A DNA stretch of 8,810 nucleotides from Actinotalea sp. (lineage in GTDB: Bacteria; Actinomycetota; Actinomycetes; Actinomycetales; Cellulomonadaceae): positions 1-8,810 of the forward strand of contig JACIXM010000425.1 in the NCBI GenBank assembly GCA_014360395.1, read 5' to 3'. Of this stretch, positions 1 to 7,341 are shown piece after piece. The notes beneath the pieces are model-generated. The model did not search any database. It saw only the letters and a program-made list of their open reading frames with translations, and had not been told where the DNA came from. The translations under genes and the position numbers were made by a program. Each line of letters begins with the position of its first letter. Position 1 is the stretch's first letter.

Positions 1-119
1 CTCAGCCCGACCGTCATTACCACCGGTTCGGGGGCAAGCACCCGGCCGACTTCCTCAGCGATAACACCCGCGGCGGCCAGCCCCATGCCCAGCCCGCCAT
101 TCACTTCGGGCACCGTCAC
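1..119 (-). CDS. Acyl-CoA dehydrogenase, internal fragment (runs off the left edge)
   Basis: Read on the minus strand, the first ~119 bases give an uninterrupted peptide beginning near VTVPEVNGGLGMG and continuing AGVIAEEVGR, then LAPEP. This is the pattern of the N-terminal helical domain of acyl-CoA dehydrogenases, where a PEE-x-GGLG turn precedes a helix ending in EE-x-GR-x-LAPEP. Such enzymes oxidise acyl-CoA thioesters with FAD; the flavin and catalytic regions would lie beyond position 1 and are not visible. Codons such as GAA, AAT, GGT, GTT, GCT, CTT and GTA are frequent here and rare in the other genes of the window. The homology stops at about position 119, where the plus-strand TauE-like reading begins, so no start codon belongs to this piece. 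The family call rests on about 38 residues and is moderately secure; the gene's identity is unknown. Confidence 0.55.
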   Translation of the reverse strand, partial: MTVPEVNGGLGMGLAAAGVIAEEVGRVLAPEPVVMTVGL

Positions 120-293
120 CTGCGCAAGGCGTTCGGGTGGTTCGTGCTGGTCATGGGCGCGTTCATCCTCGTGCAGGAGGCGCCTGCCGACTGGCGACTG
201 CCGGCCGTCGGCGCGCTCGCTGCGCTGGTCGCCGCCGGCGGTGCGTGGGTGCTCCTGCGCCGTCGTCGCGGGGACGCCCCGGCGACCGGATAA
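3..293 (+). CDS. TauE/SafE-type membrane permease, C-terminal fragment (5' part replaced by unrelated sequence)
   Basis: The plus-strand frame is open from position 3 to a TAA at 291-293, but only the part from about 120 looks like a protein of this frame. It reads LRKAFGWFVLVMGAFILVQE, typical of the last conserved helix of actinobacterial sulfite exporter TauE/SafE family proteins. A second helix (about PAVGALAALVAAGGAWVLL) and an arginine cluster RRRR, presumably cytoplasmic, close the protein. The family moves small anions or sulfur compounds across the cytoplasmic membrane; the substrate cannot be told from this piece. The first ~39 codons are hydrophilic and rich in His, Pro and Asn, unlike the glycine-rich helices that should precede this helix, and they lie antisense to the acyl-CoA dehydrogenase-like reading. 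The ABC-F gene starts 41 bases after the stop. Confidence 0.5.
   Translation, partial: QPDRHYHRFGGKHPADFLSDNTRGGQPHAQPAIHFGHRHLRKAFGWFVLVMGAFILVQEAPADWRLPAVGALAALVAAGGAWVLLRRRRGDAPATG
108..122. other. Apparent junction between unrelated sequences
   Basis: Left of this point, minus-strand coding with acyl-CoA dehydrogenase character is visible. Right of it, plus-strand coding with TauE/SafE character begins in mid-protein. Both readings are interior pieces, so both genes are cut at the same place. No terminal inverted repeat, target duplication or integrase gene is visible nearby. The exact breakpoint cannot be fixed by eye and could lie anywhere from about 105 to 125. An assembly or library chimera is the simplest explanation; a real rearrangement is possible. 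Confidence 0.5.
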
Positions 294-298
294 CCGGT
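285..298 (+). repeat. Short inverted repeat over the TauE-type stop codon
   Basis: ACCGG (285-289) and CCGGT (294-298) are complementary and enclose ATAA, which contains most of the stop codon. The 5-bp stem is too short to call a terminator on its own. Confidence 0.25.
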
Positions 299-320
299 TG
301 GGCCGCTCGGGCGCGGGACG

Positions 321-325
321 GGAGG
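321..325 (+). promoter_or_regulatory. Ribosome binding site that decides the ABC-F start
   Basis: GGAGG lies nine bases before ATG 335 and touches the in-frame ATG at 326, so 335 is the better start. The gap back to the TauE-type stop codon is only 41 bases, so the ABC-F gene may originally have been cotranscribed with that gene. Confidence 0.6.
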
Positions 326-334
326 ATGGTCACC

Positions 335-1981
<1,647 letters not shown>

Positions 1982-1998
1982 CTCCCGGCCGCCGCCGC

Positions 1999-2043
1999 AT
2001 CGCGGAGACCTCCCCGCGGCAGACGCGGTGAGATCTCCGCGAT
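1999..2043 (+). terminator. Inverted repeat after the ABC-F gene, probable terminator
   Basis: ATCGCGGAGA (1999-2008) is the perfect reverse complement of TCTCCGCGAT (2034-2043), giving a 10-bp stem with a 25-base G+C-rich loop that can itself fold. It begins 18 bases after the ABC-F stop. There is no T-run, which is common for terminators in high-G+C actinobacteria. It also lies just upstream of the next gene's promoter, so an operator role is the alternative. Confidence 0.5.
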
Positions 2044-2068
2044 CCAGCCGTCGGGGGGGTCAGGACGG

Positions 2069-2080
2069 CACACTGGCGGC
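2069..2080 (+). promoter_or_regulatory. Putative -10 element of a leaderless promoter for the YdfG-type gene
   Basis: CACACT (2069-2074) is followed by exactly six bases and then ATG 2081, so transcription would begin at or next to the start codon. No Shine-Dalgarno sequence stands before this ATG, which agrees with a leaderless message. A -35 element is not clear. The same spacing is seen before ATG 6487 and before the minus-strand ATG at 3059. Confidence 0.4.
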
Positions 2081-2890
2081 ATGACCGCCGCGGCCTCTCC
2101 CGACCCGTCCGTCACGTCGCCGTCGCCCGGCGCACCGACGCCGCCCGTCGCCCTGGTCACCGGGGCCAGCGCCGGGTTCGGCGCCGCGATCACCCGCCGG
2201 TTCGTCGCCGACGGCTACCGCGTCGTCGCGGCTGCCCGCCGGGTCGAGCGGCTCGATGCGCTCCGTGCCGAGCTCGGTCACGCCGTCCACCCCGTCGCGC
2301 TCGACGTGCGCGACCCGACGGCCGTGCACGCCGTCGTCGAGGGCCTGCCGGAGGCCTGGGCGGCGCTGGACGTCGTCGTCGCCAACGCGGGCCTGGCGCT
2401 CGGGATGGGTCCGGGCCAGCACGCCGAGTGGTCCGACTGGGAGCAGATGATCGACACCAACGTGCGCGGGCTCGCCGCGACGGTGCACGCCGCGCTGCCC
2501 GGGATGGTGGCGCGCGGGCGCGGGCACGTCGTCGTCATGGGGTCGGTCGCCGGGACCTACCCCTATCCCGGCGGGCACGTCTACGCCGGCTCCAAGGCAT
2601 TCGCGCACCAGTTCGCGCTCGCCCTGCGCTCGGACCTGCACGGCACCGGGGTGCGGGTCACGACGATCGAGGCCGGGATGGTCGCCGGGACGGAGTTCTC
2701 CCACATCCGGTTCGGCGGCGACGCCGACCGCGTCGAGGCGACCTACCGCGACATGCAGCCGCTGACCGCCGAGGACATGGCCGAGGCGGTCGCGTGGGTG
2801 ACGGCGCAGCCGCCGCACGTGAACATCAACGTCGTCGAGCTCATGCCGACGACGCAGAGCTTCGCCCCGTTCCAGGTCCACCGCGGGTGA
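2081..2890 (+). CDS. ydfG: NADP-dependent 3-hydroxy acid dehydrogenase, YdfG-type short-chain dehydrogenase
   Basis: The 269-residue protein is a classical short-chain dehydrogenase/reductase. It shows the cofactor glycine motif TGASAGFG (27-34), an arginine pair at 53-54 that favours NADP over NAD, NAG (102-104), and the catalytic S155, Y168 and K172. Beyond these family motifs it carries features typical of E. coli YdfG: GFG followed by ITRRF, the NAGLALGM stretch, the IEAGMVAGTEFS segment in place of the common PG motif, and HVNIN near the C terminus. YdfG oxidises L-allo-threonine, L-serine and 3-hydroxy acids and reduces malonic semialdehyde in the cytoplasm. The protein is about 20 residues longer than E. 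coli YdfG because of a Pro/Ser/Ala-rich N-terminal tail; I see no convincing later start before the glycine motif. The last 50 bases overlap a convergent gene on the other strand. Family assignment is firm; the in vivo substrate is inferred. Confidence 0.88.
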   Translation: MTAAASPDPSVTSPSPGAPTPPVALVTGASAGFGAAITRRFVADGYRVVAAARRVERLDALRAELGHAVHPVALDVRDPTAVHAVVEGLPEAWAALDVVVANAGLALGMGPGQHAEWSDWEQMIDTNVRGLAATVHAALPGMVARGRGHVVVMGSVAGTYPYPGGHVYAGSKAFAHQFALALRSDLHGTGVRVTTIEAGMVAGTEFSHIRFGGDADRVEATYRDMQPLTAEDMAEAVAWVTAQPPHVNINVVELMPTTQSFAPFQVHRG

Positions 2891-3059
2891 CCCAGACCTC
2901 GTGGAGGTGCTCGAGGACGACGACGCCGGCGACCGCGGTCCACAGGACGTCCTGCACCGTGAGCTGCCGCAGCGGCCGGCGCTCGCGGCGGGGCTGCGCC
3001 TGACGGCCCAGGACGAAGAACGTCGTCGCCAGGAGCAGCAGGAAGACCACCGTGCCCAT
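2841..3059 (-). CDS. Small membrane protein, 72 residues, function unknown
   Basis: The 72-residue product starts with a strongly hydrophobic stretch (about residues 2-18, VVFLLLLATTFFVLG). A short basic segment rich in Arg (about 19-31) follows, then a second moderately hydrophobic segment (about 36-56) with His and Glu near its end, and a Gly/Ser-rich tail. This suggests one or two membrane helices with the basic loop on the cytoplasmic side. I recognise no family. Support for its being a gene: it fills an otherwise empty gap, has a coherent membrane-protein composition, and has a GATGCT hexamer six bases before its ATG, as in other leaderless genes here. Its 3' end runs 50 bases into the convergent ydfG-type gene. 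It shares a roughly 110-base divergent promoter region with the membrane-protein gene at 3170. Confidence 0.55.
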   Translation of the reverse strand: MGTVVFLLLLATTFFVLGRQAQPRRERRPLRQLTVQDVLWTAVAGVVVLEHLHEVWVTRGGPGTGRSSASSA

Positions 3060-3071
3060 ACCGCCAGCATC
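3060..3071 (-). promoter_or_regulatory. Putative leaderless promoter -10 for the 72-residue membrane protein
   Basis: On the minus strand GATGCT (3071 down to 3066) is followed by six bases and the ATG at 3059-3057. The layout matches those at 2069-2080 and 6475-6486. There is no Shine-Dalgarno sequence in between. Confidence 0.35.
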
Positions 3072-3134
3072 GGCCGCCGGTGGGCGCGGGTCACGGGACC
3101 AAAGCCACCCGCCGTCGCGCCGCGGGTGACCGCG

Positions 3135-3140
3135 TAGCGT
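3135..3140 (+). promoter_or_regulatory. Putative -10 element for the 153-residue membrane protein
   Basis: TAGCGT fits the actinobacterial TAnnnT -10 consensus. A start about seven bases downstream would give a leader of roughly 22 bases containing GGAG at 3161-3164, five bases before ATG 3170. No clear -35 is seen. Confidence 0.4.
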
Positions 3141-3169
3141 TGGCGGGCGGGACGAGGAGCGGAGCGGGG

Positions 3170-3631
3170 ATGTCGCAGCGCGGCCGGGAGCCGGAGCGGG
3201 ACGGGTCGGGCCGGTGGGCGTGGTTCGTCCTCGGCGGCACGGTCGCGGTGATCGCGCTCGTCGTCGCCGGGCTCGTGGCGGCGTGGCGCGACGACAGCCC
3301 GGCGCGCACCCTCCTGACGGACCCCTCGCCGCTCGAGCGCCAGGTCCTCGCGGACCGCGTCGTCGACGTCGAGGAGATGGACGCCGCCCTCGAGGCGTGG
3401 GTCCGGTGCCAGGAGCGCGCCGGCTACCGTGTCGTCCCCACCGGCGGCACGTACGGCCGCAGCGACTTCGCCCGGGAGGGCGACGCAGACGCCGACGCCG
3501 TCACGGCGCCCGACGCGTGGGACGACCGCTCGGCGGTGCGCGCCTGCGCGGCCGAGGTGACCGCGGCGACGGCGTCGGGCGTCCCCCTGCGCGGTCTTGC
3601 GGAGGTCCTCCAGGAGGCGGACCTGGGGTGA
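3170..3631 (+). CDS. Single-pass membrane protein with extracytoplasmic domain, function unknown
   Basis: The 153-residue product has a charged N terminus (1-15), one clear membrane helix (about 16-38, ending AGLVAAW) and then a soluble, acidic region of about 115 residues expected outside the membrane. That region contains exactly two cysteines, C80 in WVRCQERAGY and C126 in VRACAAEV, well placed for one disulfide. A Cys followed by a Gly-Tyr/Phe turn and a later Ala-Cys helix is a pattern I associate with small secreted actinobacterial proteins of unknown role, but I cannot name a family. There is no lipobox, so it is an anchored protein, not a lipoprotein. The start is set by ATG 3170 with GGAG five bases before it; the same frame is open further upstream, but a candidate -10 (3135) lies there. 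Its neighbour across the shared promoter region is another small membrane protein. Confidence 0.65.
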   Translation: MSQRGREPERDGSGRWAWFVLGGTVAVIALVVAGLVAAWRDDSPARTLLTDPSPLERQVLADRVVDVEEMDAALEAWVRCQERAGYRVVPTGGTYGRSDFAREGDADADAVTAPDAWDDRSAVRACAAEVTAATASGVPLRGLAEVLQEADLG

Positions 3632-3698
3632 GCGGACCGGCGAGCGGTCGTCCCCCTGACGGAGCATCTCGCGGCACAGCCCGGCGCACGGGGCCCCA

Positions 3699-3713
3699 CG
3701 TCCTCCCCGGACG
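3699..3713. terminator. Short hairpin between convergent genes
   Basis: CGTCC (3699-3703) and GGACG (3709-3713) form a 5-bp stem with a TCCCC loop in the 98-base gap between the convergent 153-residue gene and the MFS gene. It could help end transcription from either side, but it is short and has no T-run. Confidence 0.2.
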
Positions 3714-3729
3714 GTCTACGCCGGCGCGC

Positions 3730-5271
3730 TCACCGAGCCTGACGCGCCGCCGGCACCGGGGCGCGGAACGCCAGGGCCGCGGGGATCGCCAACGTCGCGA
3801 TGGCCGCGCCGACCAGGAAGGCCGTGTGGATGCCGCCGGCCGTCGCCGCGACCTGCTCCGCGCCACCGGTGGTCAGCCGTGCGGACTGCAGGGTCATGAC
3901 CGTGACGAACAGGGCGATGCCCGCCGCCCCGGCGACCTGCTGGACGGTGCCGATCACGGCGCTGCCGTGCGGGTACAGGCGCGGGCTCAGCGACCCGAGC
4001 GCCGAGGTGAACAGCGGCGTGAAGATCAGCGCCAGCCCCGCGCTGAGGGTCACGTGGCACGCGAGAAGCAGCCACGGGGCGCTGCCGGCGCCGAGCGTGG
4101 CCAGGCCCCAGGCGGCGAGGGCGACGAGGGCCGTGCCGGGGACCAGGAGCGGCCGCGGGCCGACGCGGTCGAACGTCCGCCCGACGAACGGTGCCGCGAG
4201 CCCCATGAGCAGCCCGCCCGGCAGCACGAGGAGCCCGGCCTGCAGCGGCACGAGCCCGAGGACGTCCTGGGCGTACAGCGGCAGCAGGATGATCGTGCCG
4301 AACAGCGCCATCATGCTGACGCCCATGAGCGCGACGGCCACGCGGAACGTCGGCGAGGTGAACGTGCGCAGGTCCAGCAGGGCGCGGTCGGAGGCCTGCA
4401 GCCGCAGCTGCCGCGCGACGAAGAAGCTCAGCGCGGCGAGCCCGACGGCGATCGCGCCCCACGCGAGCACCGCGCTGCCGTGACCCGCGGACTCCCCCAG
4501 CTGGCTCAGCCCGAAGACGAGGCCGCCGAACGCGACGGCGGAGACGGCGACCGAGAGCAGGTCGACGCGGGCCGCCCGCGGCTCGGTGAGGTTCGGCAGC
4601 CGCAGCGCACCGAGCGTCAGGGCGCCGAGGGCGATGGGCAGCATGAGCCAGAACAGACCGCGCCACGGCAGGACGGACAGGACGGCACCGCTGAGCGTCG
4701 GACCCAGGGCGGGCGCGACGGAGATGACGACGGAGATGTTGCCCATCGTCCGGCCCCGCCTCGCCGGCGGGGTGACGCTCATGACCGTCGTCATGAGCAG
4801 AGGCATCATCAGCGCGGTCCCGCTCGCCTGCACGACCCGGCCCGCGATGAGGACCGCGAAGACCGGCGCGAGCGCTGACAGGAGCGTCCCGGCGCTGAAC
4901 AGGCCCATGGCGGTGAGGAAGACCGCGCGGGTGCTGATCCGCTGCAGCACGAAGCCGGTCATCGGGATGACGACCGCCATGGTGAGCAGGAACGCCGTCG
5001 TCACCCACTGCGCGGTGCCGGCGGTGATGCCGAGGTCGGCCATGAGCGGCGGCAGCGCCACGGCCATGGTCGTCTCGTTGAGGATGACGACGAAGGCGGA
5101 GAACAGCAGGAGCCCGACGGCGAGTCGCTCGGTCGGCGTCATGTCGGCGGTGCGGGGCTCCGGCGCACGCTCGGCGGGCGCACCGGCGGGCACGTCGCCG
5201 GACGTGCCGGCGGTGGGAGCAGGGTCGAGGGGGGCCTCGGCCGGCGCAGGGTGCCGGGCGGTCCGGGTCAC
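3730..5271 (-). CDS. MFS drug exporter, DHA2 (14-helix) family, LmrB/EmrB-like
   Basis: The 513-residue protein would sit in the cytoplasmic membrane and export hydrophobic or cationic compounds in exchange for protons. After a Pro/Ala-rich, probably disordered N-terminal tail of about 45 residues, many hydrophobic helices follow; the length suits the 14-helix DHA2 group. Helix 1 carries LNETTMAVALP (64-74), the NET variant of motif D1 known from LmrB-like proteins. A degenerate motif A loop is at about 106-115, motif B GRVVQASG at 144-151, and the antiporter motif C as APALGPTLSG at 186-195. GTG 5271 is preferred because GGAGA lies four bases before it; a TTG at 5286 would add five residues but has no such site. 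The substrate is unknown and no regulator gene is adjacent. The EamA gene lies upstream on the same strand across 166 bases that include a terminator-like hairpin, so separate transcription is likely. Confidence 0.9.
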   Translation of the reverse strand: MTRTARHPAPAEAPLDPAPTAGTSGDVPAGAPAERAPEPRTADMTPTERLAVGLLLFSAFVVILNETTMAVALPPLMADLGITAGTAQWVTTAFLLTMAVVIPMTGFVLQRISTRAVFLTAMGLFSAGTLLSALAPVFAVLIAGRVVQASGTALMMPLLMTTVMSVTPPARRGRTMGNISVVISVAPALGPTLSGAVLSVLPWRGLFWLMLPIALGALTLGALRLPNLTEPRAARVDLLSVAVSAVAFGGLVFGLSQLGESAGHGSAVLAWGAIAVGLAALSFFVARQLRLQASDRALLDLRTFTSPTFRVAVALMGVSMMALFGTIILLPLYAQDVLGLVPLQAGLLVLPGGLLMGLAAPFVGRTFDRVGPRPLLVPGTALVALAAWGLATLGAGSAPWLLLACHVTLSAGLALIFTPLFTSALGSLSPRLYPHGSAVIGTVQQVAGAAGIALFVTVMTLQSARLTTGGAEQVAATAGGIHTAFLVGAAIATLAIPAALAFRAPVPAARQAR

Positions 5272-5336
5272 GGGGTCTCCGTTCAACAGCGGTCGAGCAG
5301 GGCGGGGGTGGGCGTCCGCATCGACGTCGGGTCGGC

Positions 5337-5367
5337 AGTCTGCCCCTCACCACCGACACGTCGACAA
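5337..5367 (-). promoter_or_regulatory. Possible promoter of the MFS exporter gene
   Basis: On the minus strand TTGTCG (5367-5362) is followed after 19 bases by CAGACT (5342-5337), a weak -35/-10 pair with a slightly long spacer. Symmetric elements overlap or flank it, including GTCGAC at 5360-5365 and CGACGTCG at 5322-5329, which could be regulator contacts. Evidence is by eye only. Confidence 0.25.
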
Positions 5368-5389
5368 CGCTTTTCCCCGGCCATCGCTT

Positions 5390-5403
5390 CCCGGGCGCCC
5401 GGG
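5390..5403. repeat. 14-bp perfect palindrome upstream of the MFS gene
   Basis: CCCGGGCGCCCGGG is its own reverse complement. It lies between the EamA hairpin and the MFS promoter candidate. With no loop it is more like a protein-binding site than a terminator, though in a 75% G+C background such palindromes arise by chance fairly often. Confidence 0.4.
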
Positions 5404-5406
5404 GTG

Positions 5407-5430
5407 GCTGAGGACCCGGCGGACCTCAGC
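5407..5430 (-). terminator. Stem-loop terminator after the EamA transporter gene
   Basis: GCTGAGG (5407-5413) and CCTCAGC (5424-5430) form a perfect 7-bp stem around a 10-base loop. On the minus strand it begins seven bases after the EamA stop codon, the usual place for an intrinsic terminator. No T-run follows, as is common in high-G+C actinobacteria. Confidence 0.55.
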
Positions 5431-5437
5431 GCTCCGC

Positions 5438-6364
5438 TCAGGGCGTCGTCGTCGGGTGCGCGCGGACCAGCAGCACGACCGCGGCGAGGATCAGCGCCCC
5501 GCCGACGAGCTGCACCGGCGTGAACGCCTCGGCGAGCACGATCGCGGCCAGGGCCACGGTGACGACCGGCTCGAACGTCGACAGCGTCGCGGCGCTGCTC
5601 GGGCCCAGGCGCGCCAGTCCGGCGAAGAACGCGATGATCGCCACGACGGTGCTGACGAGGGCGATGGCCAGGACGGCCACCCAGCCGCCCGTCGTCTGCG
5701 GCAGCGCCGAACCGGTGGCCAGGGCCGGCACGGTGAGCACGACGGCGGCGGCGGTCACCACCACCGTCGTCGACGGCAGGGCGCCGGCGCGGGAGGTCGG
5801 CCGCTCGCTGAGCACGATGTAGCCCGAGTAGATGAGCGCGGCGAGCACCGCCAGGCCCATGCCGACGGCGACGCGCGGCTCCCACGCGACGGCGACCGGC
5901 CCGATCGTCAGGGCGGTGCCGGCGGTCGCGAGGGCGAGGGCGACGACGCGGCCGCGCGTCCACCGGTCGCGCCCGGTCGCGGTCGCCAGGACCGTGACGA
6001 ACACCGGGTACAGGTAGAGCAGCAGCGCGACGACGCCCGCGGGCGCGAACGTCAGCGCGGAGAAGTAGCTCATCGACTGTCCGACGTACCCCAGGCCGCC
6101 GAGCGCGGCGAGGGCCAGCAGCGTGCGACCCCGGGGCAGCGCCAGACCCCGCACCCGCAGGACGACGTGCAGCACCACCGCCGCCAGGACGAACCGCAGC
6201 CAGACGACGGCGACCACCTCGCCGCCGCCGTCGTAGGCGAGGCGGGCGAAGATCGCCATCGCGCCGAAGCCGGCGGCCGAGACGAGGATGAGCGCCGCGC
6301 CGACGCGCGCGTCGCCGGTGGGACGCACGGGCGCCGTCGTCGTCGCGGTGGGGCCGAGGGCCAC
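5438..6364 (-). CDS. EamA/DMT-superfamily transporter (10 membrane helices)
   Basis: The 308-residue protein is almost wholly hydrophobic and built as two repeats of about five helices (roughly residues 20-150 and 165-300), the layout of the EamA family in the drug/metabolite transporter superfamily. Typical features are the early helix with [15 protein letters not shown], the [18 protein letters not shown] stretch closing with [10 protein letters not shown] in repeat 1, and [19 protein letters not shown] in repeat 2, where the conserved Glu-Pro of the family sits. Members export metabolites, amino acids or drugs; the substrate cannot be deduced. The start is GTG 6364 with AGGAGG at 6369-6374 on the minus strand, four bases away. 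The gene is divergent from the NagD-type gene, with a 122-base shared upstream region, and ends just before a stem-loop. Confidence 0.9.
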   Translation of the reverse strand: MALGPTATTTAPVRPTGDARVGAALILVSAAGFGAMAIFARLAYDGGGEVVAVVWLRFVLAAVVLHVVLRVRGLALPRGRTLLALAALGGLGYVGQSMSYFSALTFAPAGVVALLLYLYPVFVTVLATATGRDRWTRGRVVALALATAGTALTIGPVAVAWEPRVAVGMGLAVLAALIYSGYIVLSERPTSRAGALPSTTVVVTAAAVVLTVPALATGSALPQTTGGWVAVLAIALVSTVVAIIAFFAGLARLGPSSAATLSTFEPVVTVALAAIVLAEAFTPVQLVGGALILAAVVLLVRAHPTTTP

Positions 6365-6407
6365 GGGACCTCCTGGGGGTTCACGCGTCCCCCGCGCGTT
6401 CGAGCGC

Positions 6408-6413
6408 AGTGTG
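6408..6413 (-). promoter_or_regulatory. Putative -10 element for the EamA gene
   Basis: On the minus strand CACACT (6413-6408) is identical to the hexamer used before the ydfG-type gene. It would give a leader of about 37 bases holding the AGGAGG before GTG 6364. No clear -35. Confidence 0.3.
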
Positions 6414-6443
6414 CACCCACCCGGCCCGGATCGGCGCGGGTGG

Positions 6444-6454
6444 CCACCTGGTGG
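6444..6454. promoter_or_regulatory. Symmetric site in the EamA/nagD divergent promoter region
   Basis: CCACC and GGTGG flank a single T, an 11-base symmetric element. It sits about 20 bases upstream of the NagD -10 hexamer, near where a -35 or operator would be. No regulator gene is in the window. Confidence 0.25.
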
Positions 6455-6474
6455 AGCGGGCCTGCCGGGGGTGG

Positions 6475-6486
6475 CACGCTTCGACC
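6475..6486 (+). promoter_or_regulatory. Putative leaderless promoter -10 for the NagD-type gene
   Basis: CACGCT (6475-6480), six bases, then ATG 6487. No Shine-Dalgarno sequence precedes the ATG, and the layout is the same as before ATG 2081. Confidence 0.4.
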
Positions 6487-7269
6487 ATGACCACCGTGGA
6501 GCACCCGATCGAGTGCTGGCTGACGGACATGGACGGCGTGCTCGTCCACGAGGGGCACGCCCTGCCCGGCGCGGCGGACTTCATCGCCGCCCTGAAGCGC
6601 GCGGACCGGCCGTTCCTCGTGCTGACGAACAACTCGATCTTCACGGCCCGCGACCTCGGGGCCCGCCTGGCGTCGTCGGGGATCCAGGTGCCGGAGGAGG
6701 CGATCTGGACCTCCGCGCTGGCGACGGCGCAGTTCCTGCAGCAGCAGGTGCCCGGTGGCCGTGCGTACGTCATCGGCGAGGCGGGGCTGACGACGGCGCT
6801 GCACGACGTGGGCTACACGATGACGGAGAACGACCCGGACTACGTGGTGCTGGGGGAGACGCGGACGTACTCGTTCGAGGCGATCACGCGCGCGATCCGG
6901 CTCATCGAGAACGGCGCCCGCTTCATCGCCACCAACCCCGATCCCACCGGGCCGAGCGTCGAGGGCTCGATCCCGGCCACCGGCGCCGTCGCGGCGCTGA
7001 TCACCCGGGCCACGGGCCGGGCGCCGTACTTCGTCGGCAAGCCCAACCCGATGATGTTCCGCTCCGCGCTCAACCGGATCGAGGCGCACTCGGAGACGAC
7101 GGCGATGGTCGGGGACCGGATGGACACCGACGTCGTCGCCGGGATCGAGGCCGGTCTGCGGACCTTCCTCGTCCTCACCGGTTCGACGCGCGCGGAGGAC
7201 GTGGAGCGCTTCCCGTACCGCCCGAGCCAGGTGGTGCCCTCGATCGCGGACCTGGTCGAGCTGGTCTGA
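6487..7269 (+). CDS. nagD: NagD-type HAD-superfamily (IIA) nucleotide phosphatase
   Basis: The 260-residue cytoplasmic protein has all four HAD motifs. Motif I is DMDGVL with nucleophile D14 and acid/base D16, motif II TNN at 47-49, motif III lysine K185 in VGKPNP, and motif IV GDRMDTD with D210 and D215 for Mg2+. The insert between motifs II and III is the C2 cap of subclass IIA. Close resemblance to E. coli NagD runs through the whole length: GAADF after motif I, TSA-ATA-FL, VGETR-like [24 protein letters not shown] before motif IV, and RPS near the end. NagD hydrolyses nucleoside monophosphates, UMP best. In E. coli the gene sits in the nag operon, but no aminosugar gene is next to it here. 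ATG 6487 is chosen because the family begins about 12 residues before motif I; the frame is open upstream, but a candidate -10 lies there. A flavin oxidoreductase gene follows after 72 bases in the same direction. Confidence 0.88.
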   Translation: MTTVEHPIECWLTDMDGVLVHEGHALPGAADFIAALKRADRPFLVLTNNSIFTARDLGARLASSGIQVPEEAIWTSALATAQFLQQQVPGGRAYVIGEAGLTTALHDVGYTMTENDPDYVVLGETRTYSFEAITRAIRLIENGARFIATNPDPTGPSVEGSIPATGAVAALITRATGRAPYFVGKPNPMMFRSALNRIEAHSETTAMVGDRMDTDVVAGIEAGLRTFLVLTGSTRAEDVERFPYRPSQVVPSIADLVELV

Positions 7270-7302
7270 CGCGTCACGCTGCGGCCCGGGCGCAGGCGCG
7301 GC

Positions 7303-7311
7303 GGAGGAATG
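7303..7311 (+). promoter_or_regulatory. Shine-Dalgarno sequence nearly abutting an ATG (alternative start of the flavin oxidoreductase)
   Basis: GGAGG (7303-7307), one base, then ATG 7309. The spacing is too short for efficient use of that ATG. In-frame later choices are TTG 7330 and ATG 7342. The site leaves the true N terminus open. Confidence 0.3.
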
Positions 7312-7341
7312 GCACGGCGGCGCACCCGGTTGCCCCTGTCG

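Noticed and set aside
3214..4878. Long plus-strand frame spanning the 153-residue gene and running antisense into the MFS gene
   Set aside because: It is highly charged low-complexity sequence with no recognisable domain, crosses two better-supported genes and has no ribosome site.
3716..5359. Second minus-strand frame over the MFS gene
   Set aside because: It is rich in Arg, Pro, Ala and His with no membrane helices, whereas the frame 3730-5271 gives a proper 14-helix transporter.
2081..7269. A shared pyrimidine-breakdown role for the YdfG-type dehydrogenase (malonic semialdehyde reduction) and the NagD-type UMP phosphatase
   Set aside because: The genes lie about 3.6 kb apart with four unrelated genes between them, separate promoters, and no Rut, dihydropyrimidinase or related genes. 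The link is only thematic.
7275..7280. CACGCT hexamer after the NagD-type gene as a leaderless promoter
   Set aside because: It matches the hexamer at 6475, but no start codon follows at the six-base spacing. It is kept only as a possible ordinary promoter.
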